NCBI GenBank assembly: GCA_900555065.1
Contig: USJY01000065.1
Coordinates: 1 to 7,173, forward strand
DNA length: 7,173 nucleotides
From: an uncultured Eubacteriales bacterium
GTDB lineage: Bacteria; Bacillota; Clostridia; Oscillospirales; UMGS1783
Direction of reading: 5' to 3'
The notes beneath the pieces were generated by a model. It was not told the origin of the DNA. It did not search any database and was given only the letters and a program-made list of their open reading frames with translations. The position numbers and the translations under genes are program-made. Each line of letters opens with the position of its first letter. The stretch's first letter is position 1. Of this stretch, positions 1 to 5,721 are shown piece after piece.

Positions 1-29
1 TTACAAAAACAAATCGGAAAGGGAATATT

Positions 30-731
30 ATGGGACGGGACGTAATCATCGCACTGGATTTTGCAACTGCTGAAAAGGCGCTCGCATTTCTAGATCAGTT
101 TAACGAAAACCAGGTCTATGTGAAGGTGGGCATGGAGCTTTTCTATGCCGCAGGCCCGGATATAGTCCGGCAGATCAAAGCGCGCGGGCATAAACTGTTC
201 CTGGATTTAAAACTGCACGACATACCAAACACAGTCGAACGCGCCATGGCGGCCCTGTCCAGGCTGGATGTGGACATGTGCAATCTGCATGCCGCCGGCA
301 CGGCGGACATGATGCGCGCCGCCCTTCGGGGCCTGACCCGGCCCGATGGAACCCGCCCGCTGCTGATCGCGGTTACGCAGCTGACATCTACGAGTCAAGA
401 GCGTATGGCGCGGGAGCTGCTGATTGAGCGGCCGATGGAAGAAGTCGTCATGCACTATGCGAAAAACGCCATGGAGGCGGGTCTGGACGGCGTCGTGTGT
501 TCGCCGCTGGAATCCGAACAGGTGCACGCAGCCTGCGGCGCGCAGTTTCTGACGGTCACGCCCGGCGTTCGTTTTGCGGACGGCGCGGCGGGCGACCAGG
601 TCCGCATCGCAACGCCTGCGCGCGCCAGAGAGCTTGGTTCAGACTACATTGTCGTCGGCAGACCGATCACGGCGGCGGACGATCCCGTAGCCGCCTACCG
701 CAGATGCGTTTGTGAGTTTATAGGAGGTTAA
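30..731 (+). CDS. pyrF: Orotidine 5'-phosphate decarboxylase (OMPDC)
   Basis: Decarboxylates OMP to UMP, the last step of de novo pyrimidine synthesis, in the cytosol. The 233-residue length fits the short bacterial OMPDC subfamily. The signature DLKLHDIPNT is at residues 59-68. The expected catalytic Lys-Asp-Lys-Asp set can be read as K32 (in VKVG), D59, K61 and D64. The N-terminal IALDFA strand, VTPGVR (176-181) and the phosphate-gripping VVGRPIT (208-214) are all present, so the TIM barrel is intact. The reading frame stays open to the window edge, so the start rests on the GGAAAGGG ribosome site at about 17-24 and on the family N-terminus (RDVIIALDF). It is the first visible gene of a pyr operon. 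Its last codons (ATA GGA GGT) also form the ribosome binding site of pyrE, so the two are probably translationally coupled. No family-critical residue is missing. Confidence 0.97.
   Translation: MGRDVIIALDFATAEKALAFLDQFNENQVYVKVGMELFYAAGPDIVRQIKARGHKLFLDLKLHDIPNTVERAMAALSRLDVDMCNLHAAGTADMMRAALRGLTRPDGTRPLLIAVTQLTSTSQERMARELLIERPMEEVVMHYAKNAMEAGLDGVVCSPLESEQVHAACGAQFLTVTPGVRFADGAAGDQVRIATPARARELGSDYIVVGRPITAADDPVAAYRRCVCEFIGG
721..728 (+). promoter_or_regulatory. pyrE ribosome binding site inside the pyrF 3' end
   Basis: TAGGAGGT lies within the last codons of pyrF and ends 8 nt before the pyrE ATG. It encodes the C-terminal Ile-Gly-Gly of PyrF. Ribosomes finishing pyrF would therefore uncover or occupy the pyrE start site, which fits coupled translation of the two enzymes. 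Confidence 0.85.
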
Positions 732-736
732 ATCCC

Positions 737-1369
737 ATGGAAAGACAAATCGCCAAAGAACTATTGTCCATAGGCGCGGTATTCCTGCGTCCCGACGAAC
801 CGTTCACCTGGGCAAGCGGCATAAAAAGCCCCATATACTGTGATAACCGCTTAACCCTGTCCGAACCGCAGGTGCGCGACCAGATCGAGAATGCGCTCTC
901 CAAAGTGGTTCAGGAGAAATACCCGGACTGCGAAATACTAATGGGCACAAGCACGGCGGGCATTCCGCATGCGGCGATCGTAGCCAACCTACTCGGCCTG
1001 CCAATGGGCTATGTGCGCGGCAGCGCGAAGGATCACGGCCGCACAAACAGGATCGAAGGCAAGCTCCTGCCCGGTCAGAAAGCGGTTGTGGTGGAGGACC
1101 TGATCTCGACCGGCGGCTCTGTGATCGACGTAGTAGAAGCCCTGCGCGAAGCGGGGGCCGAGGTGCTTGGAATCGTCAGTATATTCACATATAACATGCA
1201 GAAGAGCAAAGACCGTCTCTCGGCTGCAAAGGTGCAGAACAACAGCCTTACGGATTTCGATACCCTCGTACAAGTCGCAGCGCAGGAGGGCTATATTTCC
1301 TTGTCGGATATTGACCGCCTCAGACGTTTTCGAGACAATCCGCGCGACGAGTCATGGATGCGTAAGTAA
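737..1369 (+). CDS. pyrE: Orotate phosphoribosyltransferase (OPRT)
   Basis: Transfers 5-phosphoribose from PRPP to orotate to give OMP, the substrate of the adjacent PyrF. The length (210 aa) is normal for bacterial OPRT. The type I phosphoribosyltransferase PRPP motif [13 protein letters not shown] is at residues 117-129. The acidic pair is followed by the STGGS phosphate loop. [10 protein letters not shown] (71-80) matches the family's pyrophosphate-binding loop. The flexible catalytic loop [10 protein letters not shown] is at 92-101. It keeps the Arg, second Lys and His, but a Gly stands where the Salmonella enzyme has the first Lys of RKEAKDHG. The start follows a full AGGAGG site at a good distance, and the gap to pyrF is only 5 nt. 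OPRT is a dimer whose loops complete each other's sites (family knowledge). The identification is secure. Confidence 0.97.
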   Translation: MERQIAKELLSIGAVFLRPDEPFTWASGIKSPIYCDNRLTLSEPQVRDQIENALSKVVQEKYPDCEILMGTSTAGIPHAAIVANLLGLPMGYVRGSAKDHGRTNRIEGKLLPGQKAVVVEDLISTGGSVIDVVEALREAGAEVLGIVSIFTYNMQKSKDRLSAAKVQNNSLTDFDTLVQVAAQEGYISLSDIDRLRRFRDNPRDESWMRK

Positions 1370-1373
1370 AGAC

Positions 1374-1380
1374 AGGAGGA
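1374..1380 (+). promoter_or_regulatory. pyrB ribosome binding site
   Basis: AGGAGGA sits in the 17-nt gap between the pyrE stop and the pyrB ATG, with a 6-nt spacer. It fixes the pyrB start at 1387 and shows that pyrB can be initiated independently of pyrE. Confidence 0.85.
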
Positions 1381-1386
1381 ACCGCC

Positions 1387-2301
1387 ATGCGGCATTTGAT
1401 AGATATTACGGACATAACCATAGATGAAATAGAGGAACTCATCGCGCTTGCCGAGGATATCATCGAACATCCCGATGTGTACGCGCATTTGTGCCGGCGA
1501 AAAAAACTCGCCACCCTCTTTTTTGAACCGAGCACGCGCACGCGTTTGAGCTTTGAGGCCGCCATGCTGGAGCTGGGCGGATCTGTCATTGGTTTTTCCT
1601 CCGCGGATTCCAGCTCGGCCGCAAAAGGGGAGAGCGTGACGGATACGGTGCTCACAGTGGGCTGCTATGCGGATATAATCGCCATGCGCCATCCCAAGGA
1701 GGGCGCGCCGCTGGTAGCGTCGATGAAGTCGGCGGTGCCCATCATCAATGCGGGCGACGGCGGGCATAACCACCCGACCCAGACTTTGACGGATATGCTC
1801 ACGATCAAACGTGAAAAGGGCAGACTTGGAAATATGACGATCGGCCTGTGCGGTGACCTCAAGTTCGGCCGCACCGTCCATTCGCTTATCGCCTCCATGT
1901 CCCGCATTCCCGGCGTACGATTCGTGCTCATTTCACCGCAGGAGCTGACCGTCCCGGACTACATTATTCGCGATGTACTCGAGAAAAACGGCGTATCCTG
2001 GCGCGAGTCGCGGGAGATGGAGCCGGTATTGGGAGAGCTCGACATATTGTATATGACCCGTGTCCAGCGCGAACGTTTCTTCAATGAACAGGAATACCTG
2101 CGCCTTAAGGATACCTACATTCTGGATCGGGACAAGCTGCGCTATGCAAAAGACGACCTGCGCATCCTCCATCCTCTGCCGCGTGTGAATGAGATATCCC
2201 GCGAAGTGGACGACGACCCGCGCGCCTGTTATTTCCGGCAGGTGCTGTACGGAAAATACATTCGCATGGCGCTGATTCTGCGCCTGCTGGAACTGAGGTG
2301 A
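1387..2301 (+). CDS. pyrB: Aspartate carbamoyltransferase catalytic subunit (ATCase)
   Basis: Condenses carbamoyl phosphate with aspartate to give N-carbamoyl-aspartate, the committed pyrimidine step. The 304 residues are the usual length. The carbamoyl-phosphate loop FFEPSTRTR is at 45-53. The 80s loop (SSAAKGES, 76-83) supplies the Lys that reaches the neighbouring subunit's active site. RHPKEG follows at 101-106. [12 protein letters not shown] (123-134) carries the His and Gln that contact the substrate. [12 protein letters not shown] (156-167) and TRVQRERF (224-231) belong to the aspartate domain. [10 protein letters not shown] is at 261-270. Every active-site segment known from E. coli PyrB is recognisable, so it should be active. 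The pyrI gene follows after 6 nt and begins behind an overlapping ribosome site, so a PyrB/PyrI holoenzyme is expected. Confidence 0.98.
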   Translation: MRHLIDITDITIDEIEELIALAEDIIEHPDVYAHLCRRKKLATLFFEPSTRTRLSFEAAMLELGGSVIGFSSADSSSAAKGESVTDTVLTVGCYADIIAMRHPKEGAPLVASMKSAVPIINAGDGGHNHPTQTLTDMLTIKREKGRLGNMTIGLCGDLKFGRTVHSLIASMSRIPGVRFVLISPQELTVPDYIIRDVLEKNGVSWRESREMEPVLGELDILYMTRVQRERFFNEQEYLRLKDTYILDRDKLRYAKDDLRILHPLPRVNEISREVDDDPRACYFRQVLYGKYIRMALILRLLELR

Positions 2302-2307
2302 CGAGCA

Positions 2308-2736
2308 ATGAATATAGACGGCGTAAATTCCGGAATAGTAATAGACCATATCAAAGCCGGCATGGGCATGAAAATATATGAGTATTTGGGTCTTGAAGAT
2401 CTTGACTGCTGCGTCGCGTTGATTAAGAATGTGCGCAGTACAAAATATGGCAAAAAAGATATTATTAAAATAGATGCGGAAATAGATTTAAACCTGGAAA
2501 TTTTGGGGTATATCGATCCCAATGTCACCGTTAATTTTATCCGGGACGGCAAACTCTTTAAAAAGCGGCACCTAGCCGTACCGGAGCGCCTGGTAAACGT
2601 GATCCGCTGCAAGAATCCGCGCTGTATCACGTCGACCGAACAGGAGATCCCGCACATTTTCAAGCTCTCTGATACCGAACGGCAGGTCTATCGCTGTATT
2701 TATTGCGATACAAAGCATGACGATACGCGCGAATAG
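2308..2736 (+). CDS. pyrI: Aspartate carbamoyltransferase regulatory subunit
   Basis: Non-catalytic, zinc-binding chain that joins PyrB trimers and carries the nucleotide effector site of class B ATCase. The N-terminal allosteric domain shows VIDHI at 11-15 followed by the glycine-rich GMGMKI. KKDIIKIDAEI (49-59) contains lysines in the region that binds nucleotide phosphates in the E. coli protein. The C-terminal zinc domain has C101-x4-C106 and C130-x2-C133, the four-cysteine arrangement of the family. At 142 aa it is slightly shorter than E. coli PyrI. The start is only 6 nt past the pyrB stop, and its ribosome site (AGGTGA) overlaps that stop, so coupled translation is likely. The first half of the gene is visibly richer in A and T than pyrB, without any break in the frame. 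Feedback control of pyrimidine flux by nucleotides is inferred from the family. Confidence 0.96.
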   Translation: MNIDGVNSGIVIDHIKAGMGMKIYEYLGLEDLDCCVALIKNVRSTKYGKKDIIKIDAEIDLNLEILGYIDPNVTVNFIRDGKLFKKRHLAVPERLVNVIRCKNPRCITSTEQEIPHIFKLSDTERQVYRCIYCDTKHDDTRE

Positions 2737-2737
2737 C

Positions 2738-2761
2738 CTGTAAAGCGAATAGGCATTACAG
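2738..2761 (+). other. Imperfect hairpin in the pyrI-FNT gap, not a terminator
   Basis: CTGTAA (2738-2743) pairs with TTACAG (2756-2761), and after an A-A mismatch GC pairs with GC, leaving a 6-nt loop. No T-run follows on the + strand (the next bases are CACAAAAAGG), so it does not look like an intrinsic terminator. It may mark an RNA processing or stability point between the pyr genes and the transporter gene. The functional reading is speculative. Confidence 0.3.
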
Positions 2762-2785
2762 CACAAAAAGGGGAGTTTCGGGGAA

Positions 2786-3409
2786 ATGAAGGTAGGAAGA
2801 ATTCTGTTTGGATCTGTTTTATCCGGCGGGCTGATTGGCATTGGTGCCACGGCGTATATCGCCGCGCCGGATATAGTCTCCGGCGCGCTGTTTTTCACCG
2901 TCGGTCTGTTTGCGATCTGTTTTTTCGGGCTGGATCTGTTTACTGGTCGCAGCGGATATCTGATTACCCGTCCGGGGCGGCTGTCCTACGCTGCCGAGCT
3001 GCTGCTCATCTGGGCCGGCAACTTCGCCGGCGCGGCGGCATACAGCGCCGCGCTCCGCTTTGCCAAACCGAATCTGGCGCAGAAGATGGCGGAGCTATGG
3101 TCCGGCAAGCTCACACAACACCCGTTTGCGGTATTCCTGCTGGGCGTTGGCTGCGGTTTGCTTATCTACATAGCGGTGGACAATTACCGCAACAGCGGTT
3201 CGGACGTGGGGAAAGCCGTCGGAATTCTTCTGTGCGTGCCGGCCTTTATTTTGTGCGGCTTTGAGCATTGCATTGCCGATATGGTTTATATGACCGCCGC
3301 AGGCAGGTTTGATATCCTGTTTATTCTCATCGTCACATGCGGCAATATGGCGGGCAGTTTTCTCATTCCCCTGTACAGTCTTGTCAAAGCAAAGGCGCAA
3401 GGCTCCTGA
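2786..3409 (+). CDS. Formate/nitrite transporter (FNT) family channel, short form
   Basis: Small membrane protein of the FNT family, which are pentameric channels for small monovalent anions such as formate, nitrite or hydrosulfide. The hallmark GFEHCIADM is at residues 158-166. H161 corresponds to the pore histidine of FocA. LFTG (51-54) matches the broken second helix with its omega loop. GNFAG (78-82) and CGNMAGS (185-191) are the glycine-asparagine helix breaks. About six hydrophobic segments can be counted (around 9-27, 31-50, 69-90, 113-132, 143-160 and 177-200). The protein is 207 aa against about 260-280 for FocA/NirC and lacks most of the usual cytoplasmic N-terminus. The ATG is preceded by AAGGGGAG at an 11-nt spacer. 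It lies 49 bp behind pyrI with no terminator or convincing promoter between, so co-transcription with pyr genes is likely. The substrate cannot be read from the sequence. Confidence 0.9.
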   Translation: MKVGRILFGSVLSGGLIGIGATAYIAAPDIVSGALFFTVGLFAICFFGLDLFTGRSGYLITRPGRLSYAAELLLIWAGNFAGAAAYSAALRFAKPNLAQKMAELWSGKLTQHPFAVFLLGVGCGLLIYIAVDNYRNSGSDVGKAVGILLCVPAFILCGFEHCIADMVYMTAAGRFDILFILIVTCGNMAGSFLIPLYSLVKAKAQGS

Positions 3410-3432
3410 TTCGCTTTACAAACGCTTTTTTA

Positions 3433-3472
3433 CGCAAAATAACCTTGCAGGTTTTGCGCGCCTTTCCAGGCG
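3433..3472. other. Two small dyads downstream of the FNT gene
   Basis: The 110-bp stretch between the FNT stop and the terminator has no gene. It holds a stem CGCAAAA...ACCT/AGGTTTTGCG (3433-3458) with a 3-nt bulge. Next to it is a 5-bp stem CGCCT-TTCC-AGGCG (3459-3472). Neither has a T-run on the + strand. They may protect the 3' end of the operon mRNA, but no function can be assigned. Confidence 0.25.
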
Positions 3473-3519
3473 GTCCGGCCTGCGTTGCGAAGAACTACTA
3501 AAACAAGAGCACTAAAATC

Positions 3520-3548
3520 AAAAGCGCAGGCGTCTGCCTGCGCTTTTT
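3520..3548. terminator. Bidirectional intrinsic terminator between convergent genes
   Basis: A perfect stem pairs AAAGCGCAGGC (3521-3531) with GCCTGCGCTTT (3536-3546) around a GTCT loop. Reading + it ends in five T before GTAAAG. Reading minus it runs into TTTTGATTTTAG. It sits about 110 bp after the FNT stop and 40 bp after the stop of the minus-strand MFS gene, so it can end both transcripts. Confidence 0.88.
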
Positions 3549-3588
3549 GTAAAGATATCCCCGTATTGACACGGGCCGCAAATTTCGT

Positions 3589-5064
3589 TCAGAGCTGCGC
3601 TTCCTGCAACACAGGCTCCATGTCCGGCAAAGCCGCCGCACTTTTAGCATTTTCCGCCTGCATTTCGGCCAGCAGCGCCCGTTTCTTGTCTCTGTGCGCT
3701 ACGAGCAGGATCATGGCGGAAAGCATGAGCAGTATCGCGAATGAAATCAGGCATATATACTGCTTATTCACAATCGTCATGGAAAACACCCTAAGCACCT
3801 TGTTTTCCGTTGCAAGAATGAAGCTTCTTCCAAGATAGGAGGCAATAAACGACGCAATCCCTGCCGAGGCGTTGTAAAACGCAAGACAGCTGGTCTGGTT
3901 GTTTTCAGGCATTTTGAGGTAAGGCAGGTTCGCAAAGCAAAGATTGATGCCGGGCAATATGAGGTTTCCGTACATAACTGAAACGAGATAGAGCCATGCC
4001 GTATTCTTAAACATTAGGCAGTTGAACAGATAGGGCAGCAAATACAGACCCAAAGCCGTGCCGAGCGCTTTCAGCCAGCCTTTTTTATGTACGAATTTAT
4101 TCCACAACGGCATCGCTATCATCATCAGCGGGATGTTGGTCGCAGCGCATAAGTTGATATGCGTATAACTGAACTGCAGGTCTTCCAGGACATATGCGTT
4201 AAAATACTGCCCCGGCAGGTTGGCCACAACGTTCCATAGCACAACCATCAGCACGGTAACCAGAAACGGACCGCATTTAAACGGCGAAACGAAAACAGAA
4301 GAGAAAGTCGGCGCTTTCCCGGTATTCGCATACACCGGCTCTTTGATTTTAAAATGCGTTCGCAGCTCCAGAAATACGAACAGCAGCAGCACGCCTCTGA
4401 TGACAAGCACACCGGTCAGCTCAATACCCCTGAGTTGAAAACGGTCGATTACAAAACTGGCGATTACGGAGGATACTGTATTGAAGATCGGAATGGATAT
4501 CTGCTGAATAGAGAACCAGTCGGCCCGCTTGGAATCCGGAATGTTGTCTATATGCCATATGCCCATAGCCGGGTTCGGAATCGCAGCCGCTACCTGCATA
4601 ATCACGACGAGCACGAGGAAAATGGTTGCGTTTTGCGTTGCGGAAAAGGGAAGCAGAGGCACAATTCCCAGCATCACAACGTTTATAATGAAATACGTAG
4701 CGCGGCATGCCGCTGAAAAAGCCCGGTACGATTTCATTTTATTGATGAGAAACGGCGTAAATATCTGCGAAGTATTTGCCAGCAGCTGCAAGCTGATAAT
4801 AAGGCCCAGGTATTGGTTTTTAACCGTTTCGCTCTCATTTTCCAGAATGATAAGAATCAGTCCGGTCAGAAATACGCCGCCGGTCACAGCCGCAATTACG
4901 TTGAAGAAAATATTCTCCGCAAGGATATTTCTTCGGCTGGACGCCTTTCCGTCTCTGTTTTCCGAGTACGCGTTAAACAGGCTTTGCCCCAGCGGAGACA
5001 ACGCTCTCTTCACGCCGTTTTTGGAGAGGATAAGAAATTGCTTTACAGTGGGTCTGCTTTTCAT
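3589..5064 (-). CDS. MFS transporter, 12 helices, substrate unknown
   Basis: Integral membrane protein of 491 aa that reads as a Major Facilitator Superfamily carrier. A basic cytoplasmic N-terminus of about 50 residues precedes twelve hydrophobic segments. The first is FFNVIAAVTGG and the last QYICLISFAIL. A hydrophilic loop containing SKRADWFSIQQ follows helix 4. The C-terminal tail of about 40 residues is charged then Ala-rich. Proline and asparagine in helices 4, 7 and 10 (IPNPAMG, NVVANLPGQ, GNLILPGIN) suggest a substrate path, but no signature for sugar, drug or peptide transport is visible. A GTG at 5073 would add three residues. ATG 5064 is preferred because the GTG lies inside the ribosome site AAGGTGATCC. 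It is monocistronic, with its own sigma-A promoter and a shared terminator, and is convergent with the pyr/FNT operon. The family is secure; the specific role is unknown. Confidence 0.88.
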   Translation of the reverse strand: MKSRPTVKQFLILSKNGVKRALSPLGQSLFNAYSENRDGKASSRRNILAENIFFNVIAAVTGGVFLTGLILIILENESETVKNQYLGLIISLQLLANTSQIFTPFLINKMKSYRAFSAACRATYFIINVVMLGIVPLLPFSATQNATIFLVLVVIMQVAAAIPNPAMGIWHIDNIPDSKRADWFSIQQISIPIFNTVSSVIASFVIDRFQLRGIELTGVLVIRGVLLLFVFLELRTHFKIKEPVYANTGKAPTFSSVFVSPFKCGPFLVTVLMVVLWNVVANLPGQYFNAYVLEDLQFSYTHINLCAATNIPLMMIAMPLWNKFVHKKGWLKALGTALGLYLLPYLFNCLMFKNTAWLYLVSVMYGNLILPGINLCFANLPYLKMPENNQTSCLAFYNASAGIASFIASYLGRSFILATENKVLRVFSMTIVNKQYICLISFAILLMLSAMILLVAHRDKKRALLAEMQAENAKSAAALPDMEPVLQEAQL

Positions 5065-5066
5065 AG

Positions 5067-5076
5067 GGATCACCTT
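5067..5076 (-). promoter_or_regulatory. Ribosome binding site that fixes the MFS start
   Basis: On the minus strand AAGGTGATCC ends 2 nt before ATG 5064. AGGTGATCC is a nine-base complement of the 16S tail GGATCACCT. The competing GTG at 5073 is embedded in it and so cannot use it. This is an unusual variant that pairs with the inner part of the anti-Shine-Dalgarno tail rather than with AGGAGG. Confidence 0.7.
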
Positions 5077-5095
5077 ACCTATTCAGCGTAGGGGA

Positions 5096-5202
5096 TTTGC
5101 CGACCTTTGCAAAAAGCGTTCCGTCAAAATATAGCAGGCAAAAAGTATGTCGCCTTGGACATTTTAGGGAATAAAACCGGCAAAGTCAATAGCTTTGGCA
5201 AA
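5096..5202. repeat. Cluster of GGCAAA/TTTGCC motifs in the MFS control region
   Basis: GGCAAA occurs on the + strand at 5137-5142, 5179-5184 and 5197-5202. Its complement TTTGCC is at 5096-5101, and a TTTGCAAA palindrome is at 5106-5113. The copies at 5179 and 5197 overlap the -35 regions of the two divergent promoters. The same bases include an inverted repeat CAAAG (5181-5185) and CTTTG (5193-5197) with a 7-nt centre. Regulator binding is plausible but unproven, and some copies may be chance in AT-rich DNA. Confidence 0.35.
5161..5189 (-). promoter_or_regulatory. Sigma-A promoter for the MFS gene
   Basis: On the minus strand TTGACT (5189-5184) is followed by a 17-bp spacer and TAAAAT (5166-5161). 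Each box differs from consensus at one position. The start of transcription would fall near 5154, giving a 5' leader of about 90 nt before ATG 5064. Confidence 0.78.
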
Positions 5203-5222
5203 ATAAAAAAAGTCTGTATAAT
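5195..5222 (+). promoter_or_regulatory. Orphan sigma-A promoter facing away from the MFS gene
   Basis: TTGGCA (5195-5200), a 16-bp spacer and a perfect TATAAT (5217-5222) form a near-consensus promoter on the + strand. Transcription would begin near 5229. No credible protein gene follows on this strand; the next genes are on the opposite strand. Its -35 box is 5 bp from the -35 of the MFS promoter, so the two are back to back. Confidence 0.55.
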
Positions 5223-5228
5223 AAGATA

Positions 5229-5312
5229 AAATAAATGTAATTCAAGGAGAAAATTCAGCCCCTTGTACATTTTTGAGCGCAAAAAACCGCATCCTGTGCG
5301 GATGCGGTTTCA
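5229..5312 (+). ncRNA. Candidate small structured RNA (two hairpins)
   Basis: A transcript from the orphan promoter would fold at once. AAATGTA (5233-5239) and CAAGG (5243-5247) pair with CCTTG (5261-5265) and TACATTT (5266-5272). The stem is 12 bp with a 3-nt bulge and a loop containing the rest of an AAGGAGA sequence, and two more T follow it. A second perfect 11-bp hairpin follows at 5284-5310. The 5' end is inferred from the promoter and the 3' end is a guess. An alternative is that both hairpins are only tandem terminators for the minus-strand DUF4363 gene, or that the RNA runs on as antisense to it. Confidence 0.25.
5279..5310 (-). terminator. Intrinsic terminator of the DUF421-DUF4363 operon
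   Basis: A perfect 11-bp stem (AAACCGCATCC with GGATGCGGTTT, 5284-5310) has a 5-nt loop. On the minus strand it runs into TTTTTT. It begins 15 nt after the DUF4363 stop codon. On the + strand the hairpin is followed by CAACTG, so termination in that direction would be poor. Confidence 0.9.
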
Positions 5313-5325
5313 ACTGTCTGGAATG

Positions 5326-5706
5326 TCAGAGAATGGTATGCAGGCTGAGGCATTCATAAGCAAGCATATGTTCTATGTGGTGTCTGAGCACATTGACTTC
5401 GGCGTAGTATTCGTCCTGCGCGTCTTCGCAGCAATATTCCGCGGCCCGGCGCGCCGAATCTTCCAGTTCCTCCAGGTTTTCCTTGGAAGTGACGAGGCCG
5501 AAATACACCCGCTTGTCTTCAATAATGTCCAAAAGTGCGTCCATATCCTGTTTCGCACTGTCAAAATCCTTTATGTTCATTTTCGCAATCGCGTCGTCCA
5601 TATGCTGGAGCATAGAATCGGTCGTATTCTTCATCATCATCGCATTGACGGCGATCGCCGCAATAATCAGCAGTACAAGCGAAACTGCAATAACCATTTT
5701 TTTCAT
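5326..5706 (-). CDS. DUF4363 family single-pass membrane protein
   Basis: A small protein of 126 aa with one N-terminal hydrophobic helix (about residues 4-24, after Met-Lys-Lys) and a helical, acidic extracytoplasmic domain. The C-terminus LRHHIEHMLAYECLSLHTIL matches, from memory, the conserved end of the DUF4363 family (a His...Glu...Ser-Leu...Ile pattern). YCCEDA (91-96) contains a Cys pair in the middle of the domain. The family function is not known. Members are commonly found directly behind DUF421 genes, as here, where 15 nt separate the two. The GTG at 5712 lies within the ribosome site AGGTG (5712-5716), so ATG 5706 is the better start. A strong terminator follows, making this the last gene of a two-gene operon. 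The N-terminal helix could be an uncleaved signal anchor. Confidence 0.8.
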   Translation of the reverse strand: MKKMVIAVSLVLLIIAAIAVNAMMMKNTTDSMLQHMDDAIAKMNIKDFDSAKQDMDALLDIIEDKRVYFGLVTSKENLEELEDSARRAAEYCCEDAQDEYYAEVNVLRHHIEHMLAYECLSLHTIL

Positions 5707-5721
5707 TGGCACACCTGCGCT

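Noticed and set aside
1291..1881. Minus-strand open frame of 196 codons
   Set aside because: It lies entirely antisense to the 3' end of pyrE and to pyrB, both of which are certain. Its product is His/Arg-rich and resembles no family.
2640..2785. Separate promoter for the FNT gene
   Set aside because: I found no paired -35/-10 boxes at 16-18 bp spacing upstream of 2786.
3421..3431. T-run after the FNT gene as a first terminator
   Set aside because: The TTTTTT at 3426-3431 is not preceded by a stable stem. The real terminator is the perfect hairpin at 3520-3548.
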